In this document: piece after piece, positions 16,683-24,821 of the stretch
Layout of the letters: every line of letters begins with the position of its first letter
Numbering within the stretch: position 1 is the stretch's first letter
Notes under the pieces: generated by a model
Databases searched by the model: none
What the model was told of the DNA's origin: nothing
The model's input: only the letters and a program-made list of their open reading frames with translations
Translations under genes and position numbers: made by a program
Source: Bradyrhizobium sp. SZCCT0148
GTDB lineage: Bacteria > Pseudomonadota > Alphaproteobacteria > Rhizobiales > Xanthobacteraceae
Length of the DNA stretch: 64,000 nucleotides
NCBI RefSeq assembly: GCF_018129985.1
Contig: NZ_JAFCKT010000008.1
Span: forward strand, 1 to 64,000
Direction of reading: 5' to 3'

Positions 16683-17266
16683 GCAGACCGTCTTCATTTT
16701 CGCTACGCGGACGCAAGGCGCTCGTCGCCATCAAGGACGAACGCGACGCAACCATCGTGCGGCGCCAATTCGAACGTCTCGGGATCGAGGGGGTTGCATG
16801 GACGCCGGCGGAGGCCGTTGGCTTCGCACCGGACCTGTCGCTGATCGACGACGAGTTCCTGCCCCTGCTGCAACCGGCGCAACGCGCGTTCCTGGCGCAA
16901 TCGCCTGTGATCGCCCTGGTCGGAACCGAGACGCCAAGCCGCCTCAAGCTGGTGTTCGAACTCGATCCGGCCTCGTTCCTGATCAAGCCGTTGCGTTCGG
17001 CCGGCATTTACGCAGCGCTCGTCATGGCATTCGAGCGCAACGAGCGCACCAGCGAGCTGAAGCAACAGATTCTCAAGCTCGAACAGCGCCTGCGGTCACG
17101 CCGTGTCGTGCTCGCCGCAGTTCTCCAGGTGATGCATTCGCATGCGCTTGCTGAACCTGCCGCCTTTGCGCTGATCCGAAAAGCCGCCATGGAGCAACGC
17201 AAGACGATCGAAGAGCTTTCGGCAGAGATCACGGCAAGAGGCACCCTCCCGCGCGCAACGGGTTAG
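16679..17266 (+). CDS. amiR: AmiR-like ANTAR antiterminator
   Basis: This 195-residue protein has an N-terminal pseudo-receiver domain (about 10-120), a linking coiled coil (about 118-140: NERTSELKQQILKLEQRL) and a C-terminal ANTAR RNA-binding domain (about 132-190) containing LRSRRVVLAAVL, AAFALIRKAAMEQRKTI and ELSAEI. In AmiR the coiled coil mediates dimerisation and ANTAR binds leader RNA to block a terminator. The start overlaps the sensor gene stop by four bases, so the two proteins should be made in balance. The leader with a strong terminator starts about 1.3 kb away, just beyond the sensor gene. The canonical AKG of ANTAR helix 1 is replaced by LAA, so affinity details may differ. Confidence 0.88.
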   Translation: MSRPSSFSLRGRKALVAIKDERDATIVRRQFERLGIEGVAWTPAEAVGFAPDLSLIDDEFLPLLQPAQRAFLAQSPVIALVGTETPSRLKLVFELDPASFLIKPLRSAGIYAALVMAFERNERTSELKQQILKLEQRLRSRRVVLAAVLQVMHSHALAEPAAFALIRKAAMEQRKTIEELSAEITARGTLPRATG

Positions 17267-17413
17267 GTCGCCTTCAGCTGCGGGCGAGTGTGGCAGGAAT
17301 TCCTAAGCTGCTTCGACACTTTGCCGTCTGCATCGTCAATTGGGGAGATAAGGCGAGCACGCGCATCGCACAGCCCTTGATGAGCTATCAACCAATTGCC
17401 CCCAAGTCGGCAG

Positions 17414-18238
17414 TCAGCTGGCGACGCGCTCGGATGCCGAAGGCCACGGCGGCAGGGGCGGCAATCCAAGAACCTTGCGTACCGGCCCGAATGAACGCCG
17501 GTGTACCGCGCAAGCGCCCAACTTTGCGAGCGCCTCATAGTGAGCCGGCACCGGGTACCCCTTGTGATTCGCGAAGCCGTAGCCGGGATAATGCGCGTCG
17601 AGCGTCCGCATGACCTTGTCGCGCTCGACTTTCGCGAGGATGGAGGCGGCGGCGATGCTGGCGGACTTGGCGTCACCCTTGATGATGGCCTGCTGAGGGA
17701 TGTCGATATCTTTCAGCCGCTTCGCATCGACGAGCAAGTGCTGCGGCGTCACCCCCAACCCCCGCACCGCGCGCTGCATAGCCTGGATGCCTGCCCAGTA
17801 GATGTTGATCGCGTCGATCTCCTCGACCTCGACGAACGCCACACACCAACACTCTGCCTTTTCCTTGATCTCCTTGGCGAGTTCTTCGCGAGCCGCGGCG
17901 TCCAGCTTTTTGGAGTCGTCGATACCGACTATCCGTGTGCCGGGCTTGAGAATCACGGCGCCAGCGGAGACCGGCCCGGCGAGCGGGCTCATTCCGGCCT
18001 CGTCGACGCCTGCCACGGCATGATCGCCACTTTCCCAAAGCGAGGCCTCGAAGCGGAGCATCTTGCGGAGGCGCTGTCCTTCGGATCGATTTTCGAAGCG
18101 CCTTCTATCAATTGAAGCCAGGATGGCACGGACTCCCGCGCGGGTGTCGGCCCGCAAGATCTGCTCAACGCTGGCCTCGAGCGGTCTTTTCTCGACGACA
18201 TAGCGCTGACGCAACACATCAAGTGAATACTGGGACAT
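17414..18238 (-). CDS. rnhB: Ribonuclease HII with variant GMS motif
   Basis: This 274-residue RNase HII cleaves RNA in RNA-DNA hybrids and 5' of ribonucleotides in DNA. The four metal carboxylates are in place: Asp79 and Glu80 (GVDEAG), Asp171 (LLVDAKR) and Asp189 (IKGDAKS...IAAASILAKVERD). The glycine-rich element normally reading GRG (or GKG), which senses the ribonucleotide 2'-OH, reads Gly82-Met83-Ser84. A 70-residue N-terminal extension precedes the catalytic domain, and the Tyr/His-containing end HRRSFGPVRKVLG is conserved. It is convergent with amiR and divergent from topoisomerase IB. It could be a second RNase HII with altered specificity. Confidence 0.9.
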   Translation of the reverse strand: MSQYSLDVLRQRYVVEKRPLEASVEQILRADTRAGVRAILASIDRRRFENRSEGQRLRKMLRFEASLWESGDHAVAGVDEAGMSPLAGPVSAGAVILKPGTRIVGIDDSKKLDAAAREELAKEIKEKAECWCVAFVEVEEIDAINIYWAGIQAMQRAVRGLGVTPQHLLVDAKRLKDIDIPQQAIIKGDAKSASIAAASILAKVERDKVMRTLDAHYPGYGFANHKGYPVPAHYEALAKLGACAVHRRSFGPVRKVLGLPPLPPWPSASERVAS

Positions 18239-18498
18239 CGCGGCCTTCGCAAAGAATTGCGGAGGAGCCTGTCGATCAACTTTGTGGCGATTGTCTGAAG
18301 TTGAGCTGCACCGCCATCATCGCCTGCGTAGCGACCTGTCGAGAGGAACCACCGGCTCTCAGCGAGGGTCCTGATATTCCGCGCAGCCACTGTGCCCGCC
18401 CTTCGCGTCCGCCAAGCTCGGATCGGAACCAAAAGCTGCCTTAGTCCCTTAGACAGAGCGGAGCCTCGATCCCAGGGTGCTTCCGATGGATAGGCCCC

Positions 18499-19602
18499 AT
18501 GCTCAGACAGACAAGCAACGAAGAACAGGTTCTGGACCGCACCGCCGAAGTGGCGGCCACCATTGCGGAAGAGGGGCTTCGGTACGTCAGCGATTCCGCG
18601 CCCGGGTACACGCGCAAGCGGACCGGAACCACCTTCAGCTACTACGATAAGGAGGGCAAGCGCATCGCCGACGCCGCAATTATCCGGCGTATCAAATCAA
18701 TCGGCATCCCCCCGGCCTATGAATCCGTGTGGATCTGTCCTTCACCGAACGGCCACATCCAGGCAACCGGGCTCGATGCGCGGGGTCGCAAGCAGTATCG
18801 CTACCATCCGAAGTGGCGGGAACTTCGCGATCAGAACAAGTATGAGCATATCATCCAGTTCGCGGCCGCCCTGCCCGCCCTGCGGGAGCGGGTCGCTGCC
18901 GACATGAAGCGGGATGGACTGCCCCGCGAGAAGGTGCTGGCCACGATCGTCAGTCTTCTGGAGAAGACACTGATCCGGGTCGGAAACGTCGAATATGCCG
19001 AGAAGAACAAGTCCTACGGGCTCACCACCATGCGCCGCAAGCACGTCGCGGTCGGGCGCGGCGTTCTGCGGTTCGACTTCACGGGCAAGTCGGGCAAGCA
19101 ATGGAAGCTTCGTGTCGAGGACAAGCGGATAGCCGCGATCGTGAAGCGTTGCGCGGAGATCCCCGGACACGAGCTCTTCAAGTATCTGGAGAACGACGGC
19201 CAGCCGCGTACCGTCGACTCCGGTGACGTCAACGCCTACATCAAGGACATTACGGGCGAGGACTTCAGTGCCAAGGATTTTCGCACGTGGGCAGGGACGG
19301 TTCTAGCAGCGTTGGCGCTTGCCGAATTCAAGAAATATGACAGCCAGGCCGAGGCGAAGCGCAATGTCGTGGCGGCGATCGAGAGCGTCTCGAAGCAGCT
19401 CGGCAACACGCCGGCCATCTGCCGCAAGTGCTACGTGCACCCGGAAGTCCTCGACGCCTACATGTCCGGCGACCTCGTGAAGATGATCGAAGCCAAGATC
19501 GCCCAGAAGTTCAAGCGCCAGTACGCCAAGCTCACGTCCGACGAGATCATGGTGCTGGCATTTCTCCGAAAGCGTCTCGATTCTCTGAAAGCCCCCGCCT
19601 AG
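18499..19602 (+). CDS. DNA topoisomerase IB (poxvirus type)
   Basis: This 367-residue eukaryote/poxvirus-like type IB topoisomerase relaxes supercoils through a 3'-phosphotyrosyl link. Catalytic residues are visible: Arg160 (LIRVGN), the beta-hairpin Lys in FTGKSGK (about 197), Arg262 (DFRTWAGT), the His-position replaced by Asn303 (GNTPAICRK) and nucleophile Tyr312 (KCYVHPEV). The N-terminal domain contains WICPSPNGHIQATG and the HPKWRE segment typical of bacterial TopIB. Bacterial TopIB is accessory and sporadic; in rhizobia it is often in stress or DNA repair neighbourhoods. It is divergent from the RNase HII gene. Confidence 0.93.
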   Translation: MLRQTSNEEQVLDRTAEVAATIAEEGLRYVSDSAPGYTRKRTGTTFSYYDKEGKRIADAAIIRRIKSIGIPPAYESVWICPSPNGHIQATGLDARGRKQYRYHPKWRELRDQNKYEHIIQFAAALPALRERVAADMKRDGLPREKVLATIVSLLEKTLIRVGNVEYAEKNKSYGLTTMRRKHVAVGRGVLRFDFTGKSGKQWKLRVEDKRIAAIVKRCAEIPGHELFKYLENDGQPRTVDSGDVNAYIKDITGEDFSAKDFRTWAGTVLAALALAEFKKYDSQAEAKRNVVAAIESVSKQLGNTPAICRKCYVHPEVLDAYMSGDLVKMIEAKIAQKFKRQYAKLTSDEIMVLAFLRKRLDSLKAPA

Positions 19603-19688
19603 CCGCCAGCGCGCATGCTGCAAGGGTGCAACTCGATTCCGGCGAGCCGCCGGACCGCTTCCGCCTACGGCTCCAATTCCGCACGCGC

Positions 19689-20210
19689 TTACTGCTTTGC
19701 GGCTTCGTCCTGGCGATCTCTCAAGTCTTGCGCTATCTGATCAACCGGCGTCTCGCTTGCAAGCTCATCAGGCCTGCTATTTTCGGCGTCCTCCACATCC
19801 AGTTTCTTCGCAATGCGCTGCAATATCCGCAACGACTGGGTCGCCTCCTTCTCTGCAAGCAGATTGATCTGCAGCTCCAGATGGTCGCGCCGTTCGAGAG
19901 TCCGGTCGATCAGACTTTGGCGGATCAGCACGCAGGAGGTCAGAAGGACTGCTTCGACCGCGAGGATCGTCGCGAGCAGCGGGAACGGATATTCGTCGAA
20001 GGCATAATGCGGGAAAAAACGGCTGAAGATGATCCAGCCGAGCACGAATGCACATTGAAGAACGATAAATTGAATGGTGCCGGCGAACCAGCCGATCCAA
20101 TGAAACAGCCGATGATGAACCGCTAGAGTTTTCTCATCCTGCTTTTCAAGCCGAAGAATTGCGTCGATGCTTTGGGCGGCGGGCTTCTCTGACCGAGTGC
20201 CCGCTTGCAT
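19689..20210 (-). CDS. DUF1003 membrane protein
   Basis: This 173-residue protein has two transmembrane helices (about 39-60 and 74-95) between cytoplasmic tails, with the DUF1003 hallmark sequence: a tryptophan-containing first helix (HWIGWFAG...FVLGWIIF), then FDEYPFPLL and a helix leading into LIRQS..R...R..LELQINLLAEKE. Function is unknown; the family is widespread in soil bacteria. Its ATG overlaps the preceding gene's stop by one base (TGATG), so it is translationally coupled to the Fet4-like gene. Confidence 0.88.
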   Translation of the reverse strand: MQAGTRSEKPAAQSIDAILRLEKQDEKTLAVHHRLFHWIGWFAGTIQFIVLQCAFVLGWIIFSRFFPHYAFDEYPFPLLATILAVEAVLLTSCVLIRQSLIDRTLERRDHLELQINLLAEKEATQSLRILQRIAKKLDVEDAENSRPDELASETPVDQIAQDLRDRQDEAAKQ

Positions 20211-20668
20211 CAGGTTGCGACCTTTTCTGCGGCCCGTCGCGCCGATCTCCGCGTCTTGTCGACGGTCTTGTCGGCCGATTTTTCAGCGCGCGCCCTCGCC
20301 TCGCATTTGTCGCGTAGATCTTCGATCTCGTCGTGTGTCAGATGTTCAATGCCGACGAGTGAATTGCGGGCCGCGCCGACCCGGATCAATTCGTCCAGCT
20401 TGACCTGAATTGCGGCGCTGTCGCGGTTTTGAGAATTTTGGATGAGAAACACCATCAGGAACGTGACGATCGTCGTTCCTGTGTTGATCACCAGCTGCCA
20501 CGTATCAGAGAACCCAAAGAGCGGTCCGCTTACGGCCCAACCGATGACGATGCCGGCGGCCATGATGAACGTCGAAGCCCTGCCCGCCGCCAGCGAGGTT
20601 TTGTTGGCGAGTTCGCCGAAAAACTTCGAGACCCCGGATGGTTCTTCGGCTTTTGCTTTGCTCTTCAT
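20210..20668 (-). CDS. Low-affinity iron permease-family membrane protein
   Basis: This 152-residue protein of the low-affinity iron permease (Fet4-like, PF04120) family has two or three hydrophobic helices (about 30-50 and 57-78), the motif AGRASTFIMAAGIVIGWAVSGP and the terminal stretch TFLMVFLIQNSQNRDSAAIQVKLDELI, which is diagnostic. Bacterial members are shorter than the yeast iron transporter, and iron transport by them is unproven. The C-terminal tail (about 118-152) is strongly charged and Lys/Arg-rich. It is coupled to the DUF1003 gene, a common rhizobial pair. Confidence 0.85.
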   Translation of the reverse strand: MKSKAKAEEPSGVSKFFGELANKTSLAAGRASTFIMAAGIVIGWAVSGPLFGFSDTWQLVINTGTTIVTFLMVFLIQNSQNRDSAAIQVKLDELIRVGAARNSLVGIEHLTHDEIEDLRDKCEARARAEKSADKTVDKTRRSARRAAEKVAT

Positions 20669-20973
20669 GCGTGTCGCCCTTGCGCCAGACGCCGGGATAA
20701 ACCGGCATTGCGCCCTAAGTTCCATCGCCAGGGAACGCCGCCGTCGGAGCCTTCGTGCGCGAGGTCAATAAAGGGCACACCAAAAAGCGGGACTGGAGAA
20801 GGCCACGCCGTCAAGCGGGGCTGAAGGGGCGTGTATGATGGCGACCCATGCCGTCCCATTACGGCGACATGGCTGCGTCCCGCGACCTCAAACGGTGCGT
20901 GCATTTTGCGTGCTGATGGGGCAGAAAAGCCTGGTCTGGAACTGCCGTGAGGCGAGCAAACCATTGAAATCTT
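20669..20973. other. Intergenic region with possible EcfG-like promoter
   Basis: This is 305 bases between the iron-permease-like gene and the tRNA. On the minus strand GGAAC (20719-20723) is followed after 15 bases by GGTT, or after 16 by GTTT, close to but not matching the EcfG consensus spacing. No other gene or terminator is supported here. Confidence 0.35.
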
Positions 20974-21049
20974 GGTCGGAGTGGCAGGATTCGAACCTGC
21001 GACCCCTGCGTCCCGAACGCAGTGCTCTACCGGGCTGAGCCACACTCCG
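20974..21049 (-). tRNA. tRNA-Pro (anticodon CGG)
   Basis: Read on the minus strand this forms a complete cloverleaf: acceptor CGGAGTG/CACTCCG, D-stem GCTC/GAGC, anticodon stem CTGCG/CGCAG around loop TTCGGGA (anticodon CGG at plus 21013-21015), T-arm GCAGG-TTCGAAT-CCTGC, discriminator A and an encoded CCA at 20974-20976. It reads CCG proline codons. No integrase or duplicated 3' end is seen nearby. Confidence 0.97.
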
Positions 21050-21117
21050 ACAAGAGGCCGGCTTATAGCGTCGGGTTTGGCGCACCGCAAGCGGCCGAGC
21101 TGAGGAATTTTATCCCT

Positions 21118-22107
21118 GTGAAAACGGGTCTTGAAACGCTGATTTTACCGGCCGGTGCGGCCGGCGCCGAGGCTGCCGCCCGCACGCTGGTCGCCGGCGG
21201 GCTGGTCGCGTTTCCGACCGAGACCGTCTACGGGCTGGGGGCGGATGCGGCGAATGCCGCCGCGATCGCCCATCTCTATGCCGCCAAGGGGCGGCCGGCC
21301 TTCAATCCGCTGATTGCCCATGTCCCGGACATCGCGGCCGCACGCCGGATCGGGCGGTTCGACGCCCGCGCGTTGAGGCTCGCGGACGCGTTCTGGCCGG
21401 GGCCGTTGACGCTGGTGGTGCCGAAGACGGACAACTGCCCGGTGGCGGATCTCGCCACCGCCGGCCTCGACACGGTCGCGATTCGCATCCCCGCCCACCA
21501 GGTTGCGCAGGCGATCCTGCGCGCCTTCGGCGGAGCTGTGGTGGCGCCGTCCGCCAACATCTCCGGCCACGTCTCGCCGACGCTGGCGGCCCATGTCGAG
21601 AACGACTTATCGGGCCGGATCGACCTGATCGTGGACGGCGGGCCCGTTAAGGTCGGCGTCGAATCGACCATCGTCGGCTGCCTCGACGCACCGATGCTGC
21701 TTCGCCCCGGCGGGCTGTCGCGCGAGCGCATCGAGGCGGTGCTGGGTGCGCCCCTGGCGCGCCCGCCACTGGAGGCCGAAAGCTGCGACAGCCAGCCGCT
21801 GGCGCCGGGCATGCTGGCCTCGCATTACGCGCCGCGCGCCCAGGTGCGACTTGGTGCGCAGGACGTTGCGGCTGACGAAGCGCTGCTGGCGTTCGGACCG
21901 GCGCGCCTTCCCGGCGTCGACGGCGCCGTCGCCGTCATGAATTTGTCGCCCACCGCTGATCTCGATGAAGCCGCCGCCAATCTGTTCGGCTATCTTCGCA
22001 GCCTCGATGCGAAGAGCCCGCGGGCGATTGCGGTGATGGCGATCCCGGAGGAAGGACTTGGCGAAGCGATCAACGACCGGCTGCGCCGGGCCGCGGTGGT
22101 GCGATAA
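21118..22107 (+). CDS. tsaC: Threonylcarbamoyl-AMP synthase (Sua5/TsaC)
   Basis: This 329-residue protein makes threonylcarbamoyl-AMP from threonine, bicarbonate and ATP for the t6A modification of ANN-reading tRNAs. The YrdC domain fills the first two thirds, with FPTETVYGLGADA, KGRPAFNPLIAH and APSANISGHVSPT as ligand-binding motifs; a C-terminal Sua5 domain (about 220-329, after the linker LAPGMLASHYAPRA) makes this the long form. I chose GTG at 21118 because earlier starts would overlap the divergent tRNA gene; GAGGA lies 11 bases upstream. Confidence 0.92.
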   Translation: MKTGLETLILPAGAAGAEAAARTLVAGGLVAFPTETVYGLGADAANAAAIAHLYAAKGRPAFNPLIAHVPDIAAARRIGRFDARALRLADAFWPGPLTLVVPKTDNCPVADLATAGLDTVAIRIPAHQVAQAILRAFGGAVVAPSANISGHVSPTLAAHVENDLSGRIDLIVDGGPVKVGVESTIVGCLDAPMLLRPGGLSRERIEAVLGAPLARPPLEAESCDSQPLAPGMLASHYAPRAQVRLGAQDVAADEALLAFGPARLPGVDGAVAVMNLSPTADLDEAAANLFGYLRSLDAKSPRAIAVMAIPEEGLGEAINDRLRRAAVVR

Positions 22108-22187
22108 CGCACGATCCGGACAAGTGTGCAGCGGTTTTCCGAAAAGATCATGCGCAAAGAGTAAGAAGCTTGAGAAGAGACACGGCA

Positions 22188-23615
22188 ATGAACATCAATC
22201 AATCCGCCACGCCTCCGCTCGCGCCCGAGCTGATCGACCAATTCCGCAAGATCGTCGGCGAGCGCCACGCGATCACCGATGCAGCCGATATCGAGCCATA
22301 CGTCACCGAGGAGCGCAATCTGTTCCACGGCCGCTCGCCGCTGGTGCTGCGTCCGGGCTCGACCGCAGAAGTTTCCGAAATCTGCAAGCTCGCCTCCGCG
22401 CACAAGATCGCGCTGGTGCCGCAGGGCGGCAACACCGGGCTGGTCGGCGGCCAGACCCCGCACAATGGCGAGGTGGTGGTGTCGCTACGGCGGCTCGACA
22501 AGATCCGCGAGGTCGACACCGCCTCCAACACCATGACGTGTGAGGCGGGCGTGGTGCTGCAGGTTGCGCAGCAGAGGGCGTCCGAGGTCGACCGTCTGTT
22601 TCCGCTGTCGCTCGGTGCCGAGGGCAGCTGCACCCTCGGCGGCAATCTCTCCACCAATGCCGGCGGCACCGCCGCGCTCGCTTATGGCGTCGCGCGCGAG
22701 ATGGCGCTGGGGCTGGAAGTGGTGCTCGCCGACGGGCGCGTGCTCAACACGCTCTCGAAGCTGAAGAAGGACAACACCGGCTACAATCTGCACAATCTCT
22801 TCATCGGCGCCGAAGGCACGCTCGGCATCATCACGGCGGCGACCCTGAAACTGTTTCCGAAGCCGCGGGCGATCGAGACGGCCTATGTCGGGCTGAAATC
22901 GCCGGAGGCGGCACTGAAGCTGCTCGCGATCGCACAGAGCGAGGCCGCCAATTTGCTGACGAGCTTCGAGCTGCTGTCGGAGATGGCAGTCGATTTCTCG
23001 GTGCGCCACGCCATCGACGTGCGCGATCCGCTCGCACAGAAGCATCCCTGGTACGTGCTGATGGAATTGTCCTCGCCCGGCGACGACGCCCGCACGCCGC
23101 TGGAGACGATCCTCGGACGTGCCATGGAGGCGGAGATCGTCGACGATGCGGTGATCGCGGCCAACCTCACCCAGCGCAACGGATTCTGGAAATTGCGCGA
23201 GGAGATGTCGTGGGCGCAGAAGCCCGAGGGCGGCTCGATCAAGCACGACATCTCGGTGCCGATCGCCGCGGTGCCCGCGTTCATCGACGAGGCCAACGCC
23301 GCGGTGGTGAAGCTGATCCCGGGCGCGCGACCGGTGCCGTTCGGCCACCTCGGCGACGGCAATCTGCATTACAATGTCAGCCAGCCGATCGGAGCCGACA
23401 CCGCCGATTATCTGGCGCGCTGGCACGAGGTGAACGCCGTGGTGTTCGAGATCGTGCTGCGCATGGGCGGCTCGATCTCCGCCGAGCACGGCATCGGCGT
23501 GCTCAAGCGCGACGAACTGCCCGAGGTCAAGGACAAGACCGCGATCGAGCTGATGCGCGCGATCAAGGCGATGCTCGACCCGCTCGGCATCATGAATCCG
23601 GGCAAGGTGCTGTGA
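22188..23615 (+). CDS. FAD-binding 2-hydroxyacid dehydrogenase (D-2-HG/D-lactate type)
   Basis: This 475-residue flavoenzyme has an N-terminal FAD_binding_4 (PCMH) domain with PQGGNTGLVGGQTP and SLGAEGSCTLGGNLSTNAGG, and a C-terminal FAD-oxidase domain carrying the metal/substrate motifs HLGDGNLHYNV and AEHGIGVLKRDEL. This layout is that of D-2-hydroxyglutarate or D-lactate dehydrogenases (GlcD-like), which pass electrons to quinone, cytochrome or ETF. The GNAT gene overlaps its stop by four bases (GTGA). The exact hydroxyacid cannot be told from sequence. Confidence 0.9.
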   Translation: MNINQSATPPLAPELIDQFRKIVGERHAITDAADIEPYVTEERNLFHGRSPLVLRPGSTAEVSEICKLASAHKIALVPQGGNTGLVGGQTPHNGEVVVSLRRLDKIREVDTASNTMTCEAGVVLQVAQQRASEVDRLFPLSLGAEGSCTLGGNLSTNAGGTAALAYGVAREMALGLEVVLADGRVLNTLSKLKKDNTGYNLHNLFIGAEGTLGIITAATLKLFPKPRAIETAYVGLKSPEAALKLLAIAQSEAANLLTSFELLSEMAVDFSVRHAIDVRDPLAQKHPWYVLMELSSPGDDARTPLETILGRAMEAEIVDDAVIAANLTQRNGFWKLREEMSWAQKPEGGSIKHDISVPIAAVPAFIDEANAAVVKLIPGARPVPFGHLGDGNLHYNVSQPIGADTADYLARWHEVNAVVFEIVLRMGGSISAEHGIGVLKRDELPEVKDKTAIELMRAIKAMLDPLGIMNPGKVL

Positions 23616-24073
23616 GCGCGTCGGTCTCGCCTGCTCCACTCGCAATCGACGCCATCACTGACGCCGATGTCGAGACCGTCGTCGCGCTGTGGCAGCGCTG
23701 CGGCCTGACGCGTCCGTGGAACGATCCCCATGCCGACATCGCGCTGGCGCGGCGGCGCGACAATTCCACCGTGCTGATCGGCCGCGACGCCGGCGCCGTC
23801 GTGGCGACCGTGATGGTCGGCCATGATGGCCACCGCGGCTGGGTCTATTACGTCGCGGTCGACCACGAGGGCCGCAAGCGCGGCCATGGCCGCGTCATGA
23901 TGGCCGCGGCCGAGGACTGGCTGCGCGCCGCCGGAATTGCGAAGCTGCAGCTCCTGGTCCGCCGCGAGAATGCGCAGGCTAACGCGTTCTACCAGTCGCT
24001 GGGGTTCGACGAATCCACCTCGGTGATGTTCCAGAAGTGGCTCGACGGGCGGGACACCACGCCAAGCAACTGA
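23612..24073 (+). CDS. GNAT acetyltransferase (YpeA-like)
   Basis: This 153-residue GNAT N-acetyltransferase has the acetyl-CoA P-loop region VDHEGRKRGHGRVMMAAAEDWL and the later NAQANAFYQSLGFDES motif. The start is a GTG inside the stop of the preceding dehydrogenase gene (GTGA), implying translational coupling. YpeA-type proteins often sit with unrelated enzymes and their substrate is unknown. Confidence 0.87.
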   Translation: MSASVSPAPLAIDAITDADVETVVALWQRCGLTRPWNDPHADIALARRRDNSTVLIGRDAGAVVATVMVGHDGHRGWVYYVAVDHEGRKRGHGRVMMAAAEDWLRAAGIAKLQLLVRRENAQANAFYQSLGFDESTSVMFQKWLDGRDTTPSN

Positions 24074-24083
24074 GATCAGGCAA

Positions 24084-24665
24084 ATGACCATTTCCGACCG
24101 CGTCCGCATCAAGGACGTCCGCGTGCTTTCGGACGGCTGGACCACGCTGAAGACCACCACGTTCGAGTACCGGCGCGCCAGCGGCGAGTGGCAGACGCAG
24201 CACCGGGAAACCTATGAGCGCGACAACGCCGCGGCCGTGCTGCCGTATAATCGCGCCGGGCGGACCGTGATCCTGGTGCGCCAGTTCCGCCTCCCGGCAT
24301 TTGTCCGCGGCTATGACGATCTGCTGATCGAAGCGGCGGCAGGCGTGCTTGACGACGCGGAGCCCGAGGTGCGGATCCGCGCCGAGGCGGAGGAGGAGAC
24401 CGGCTATCGCCTGCATCATGTGGAGAAAGTGTTCGAGGCCTTCATGAGCCCGGGCGCGATCACGGAGAAGCTGCATTTCTTCGTCGCCGAATACGAACCT
24501 TCGATGCGCGTCAGCGACGGCGGCGGCCTCGAGCACGAGGGCGAGGACATCGAGGTGCTGGAGCTCTCGATCGACGAGGCCCTGGCGATGGTCGCAGACG
24601 GGAGGATTATCGACGCCAAGGCGATCATGCTGCTGCAATATGCAGCCCTGCATATTTTCCGGTAG
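24084..24665 (+). CDS. NUDIX hydrolase, NudK-like
   Basis: This 193-residue NUDIX protein is closest to GDP-mannose/ADP-sugar pyrophosphatase NudK in its layout: AAVLPYNRAGRTVILVRQFRLPA before the box and EKLHFFVAEY after it. The Nudix box lies at about residues 90-111 (GVLDDAEPE...AEEETGY); it is one residue shorter than usual and the Arg of the RE pair is Ala, but the metal-binding EAEEETG is kept. It sits 10 bases after the GNAT gene. It probably hydrolyses a nucleotide sugar; the substrate is inferred. Confidence 0.85.
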   Translation: MTISDRVRIKDVRVLSDGWTTLKTTTFEYRRASGEWQTQHRETYERDNAAAVLPYNRAGRTVILVRQFRLPAFVRGYDDLLIEAAAGVLDDAEPEVRIRAEAEEETGYRLHHVEKVFEAFMSPGAITEKLHFFVAEYEPSMRVSDGGGLEHEGEDIEVLELSIDEALAMVADGRIIDAKAIMLLQYAALHIFR

Positions 24666-24821
24666 GGGCTTCCCTCGTCGCAAGCGGGGGGCAAAGGAGC
24701 GCACCTGCCGCGTGGCGAGCCATGGCGCAATGCAATTCAGGCCTGCGTCCTCCGCCCCCCGGTTGAGAAACCCCGAAACTATCTCTAGTCTGTCGCCAAC
24801 CAAGAACCAGGAGACGCGCCC

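Noticed and set aside
18420..18450. GGAAC motif upstream of topoisomerase IB as an EcfG promoter
   Set aside because: GGAAC is present but no CGTT-like -10 occurs 16 or 17 bases downstream.
20974..21049. tRNA gene as an integration site of a genomic island
   Set aside because: There is no integrase, duplicated tRNA end or composition shift on either side; the neighbours are housekeeping genes.
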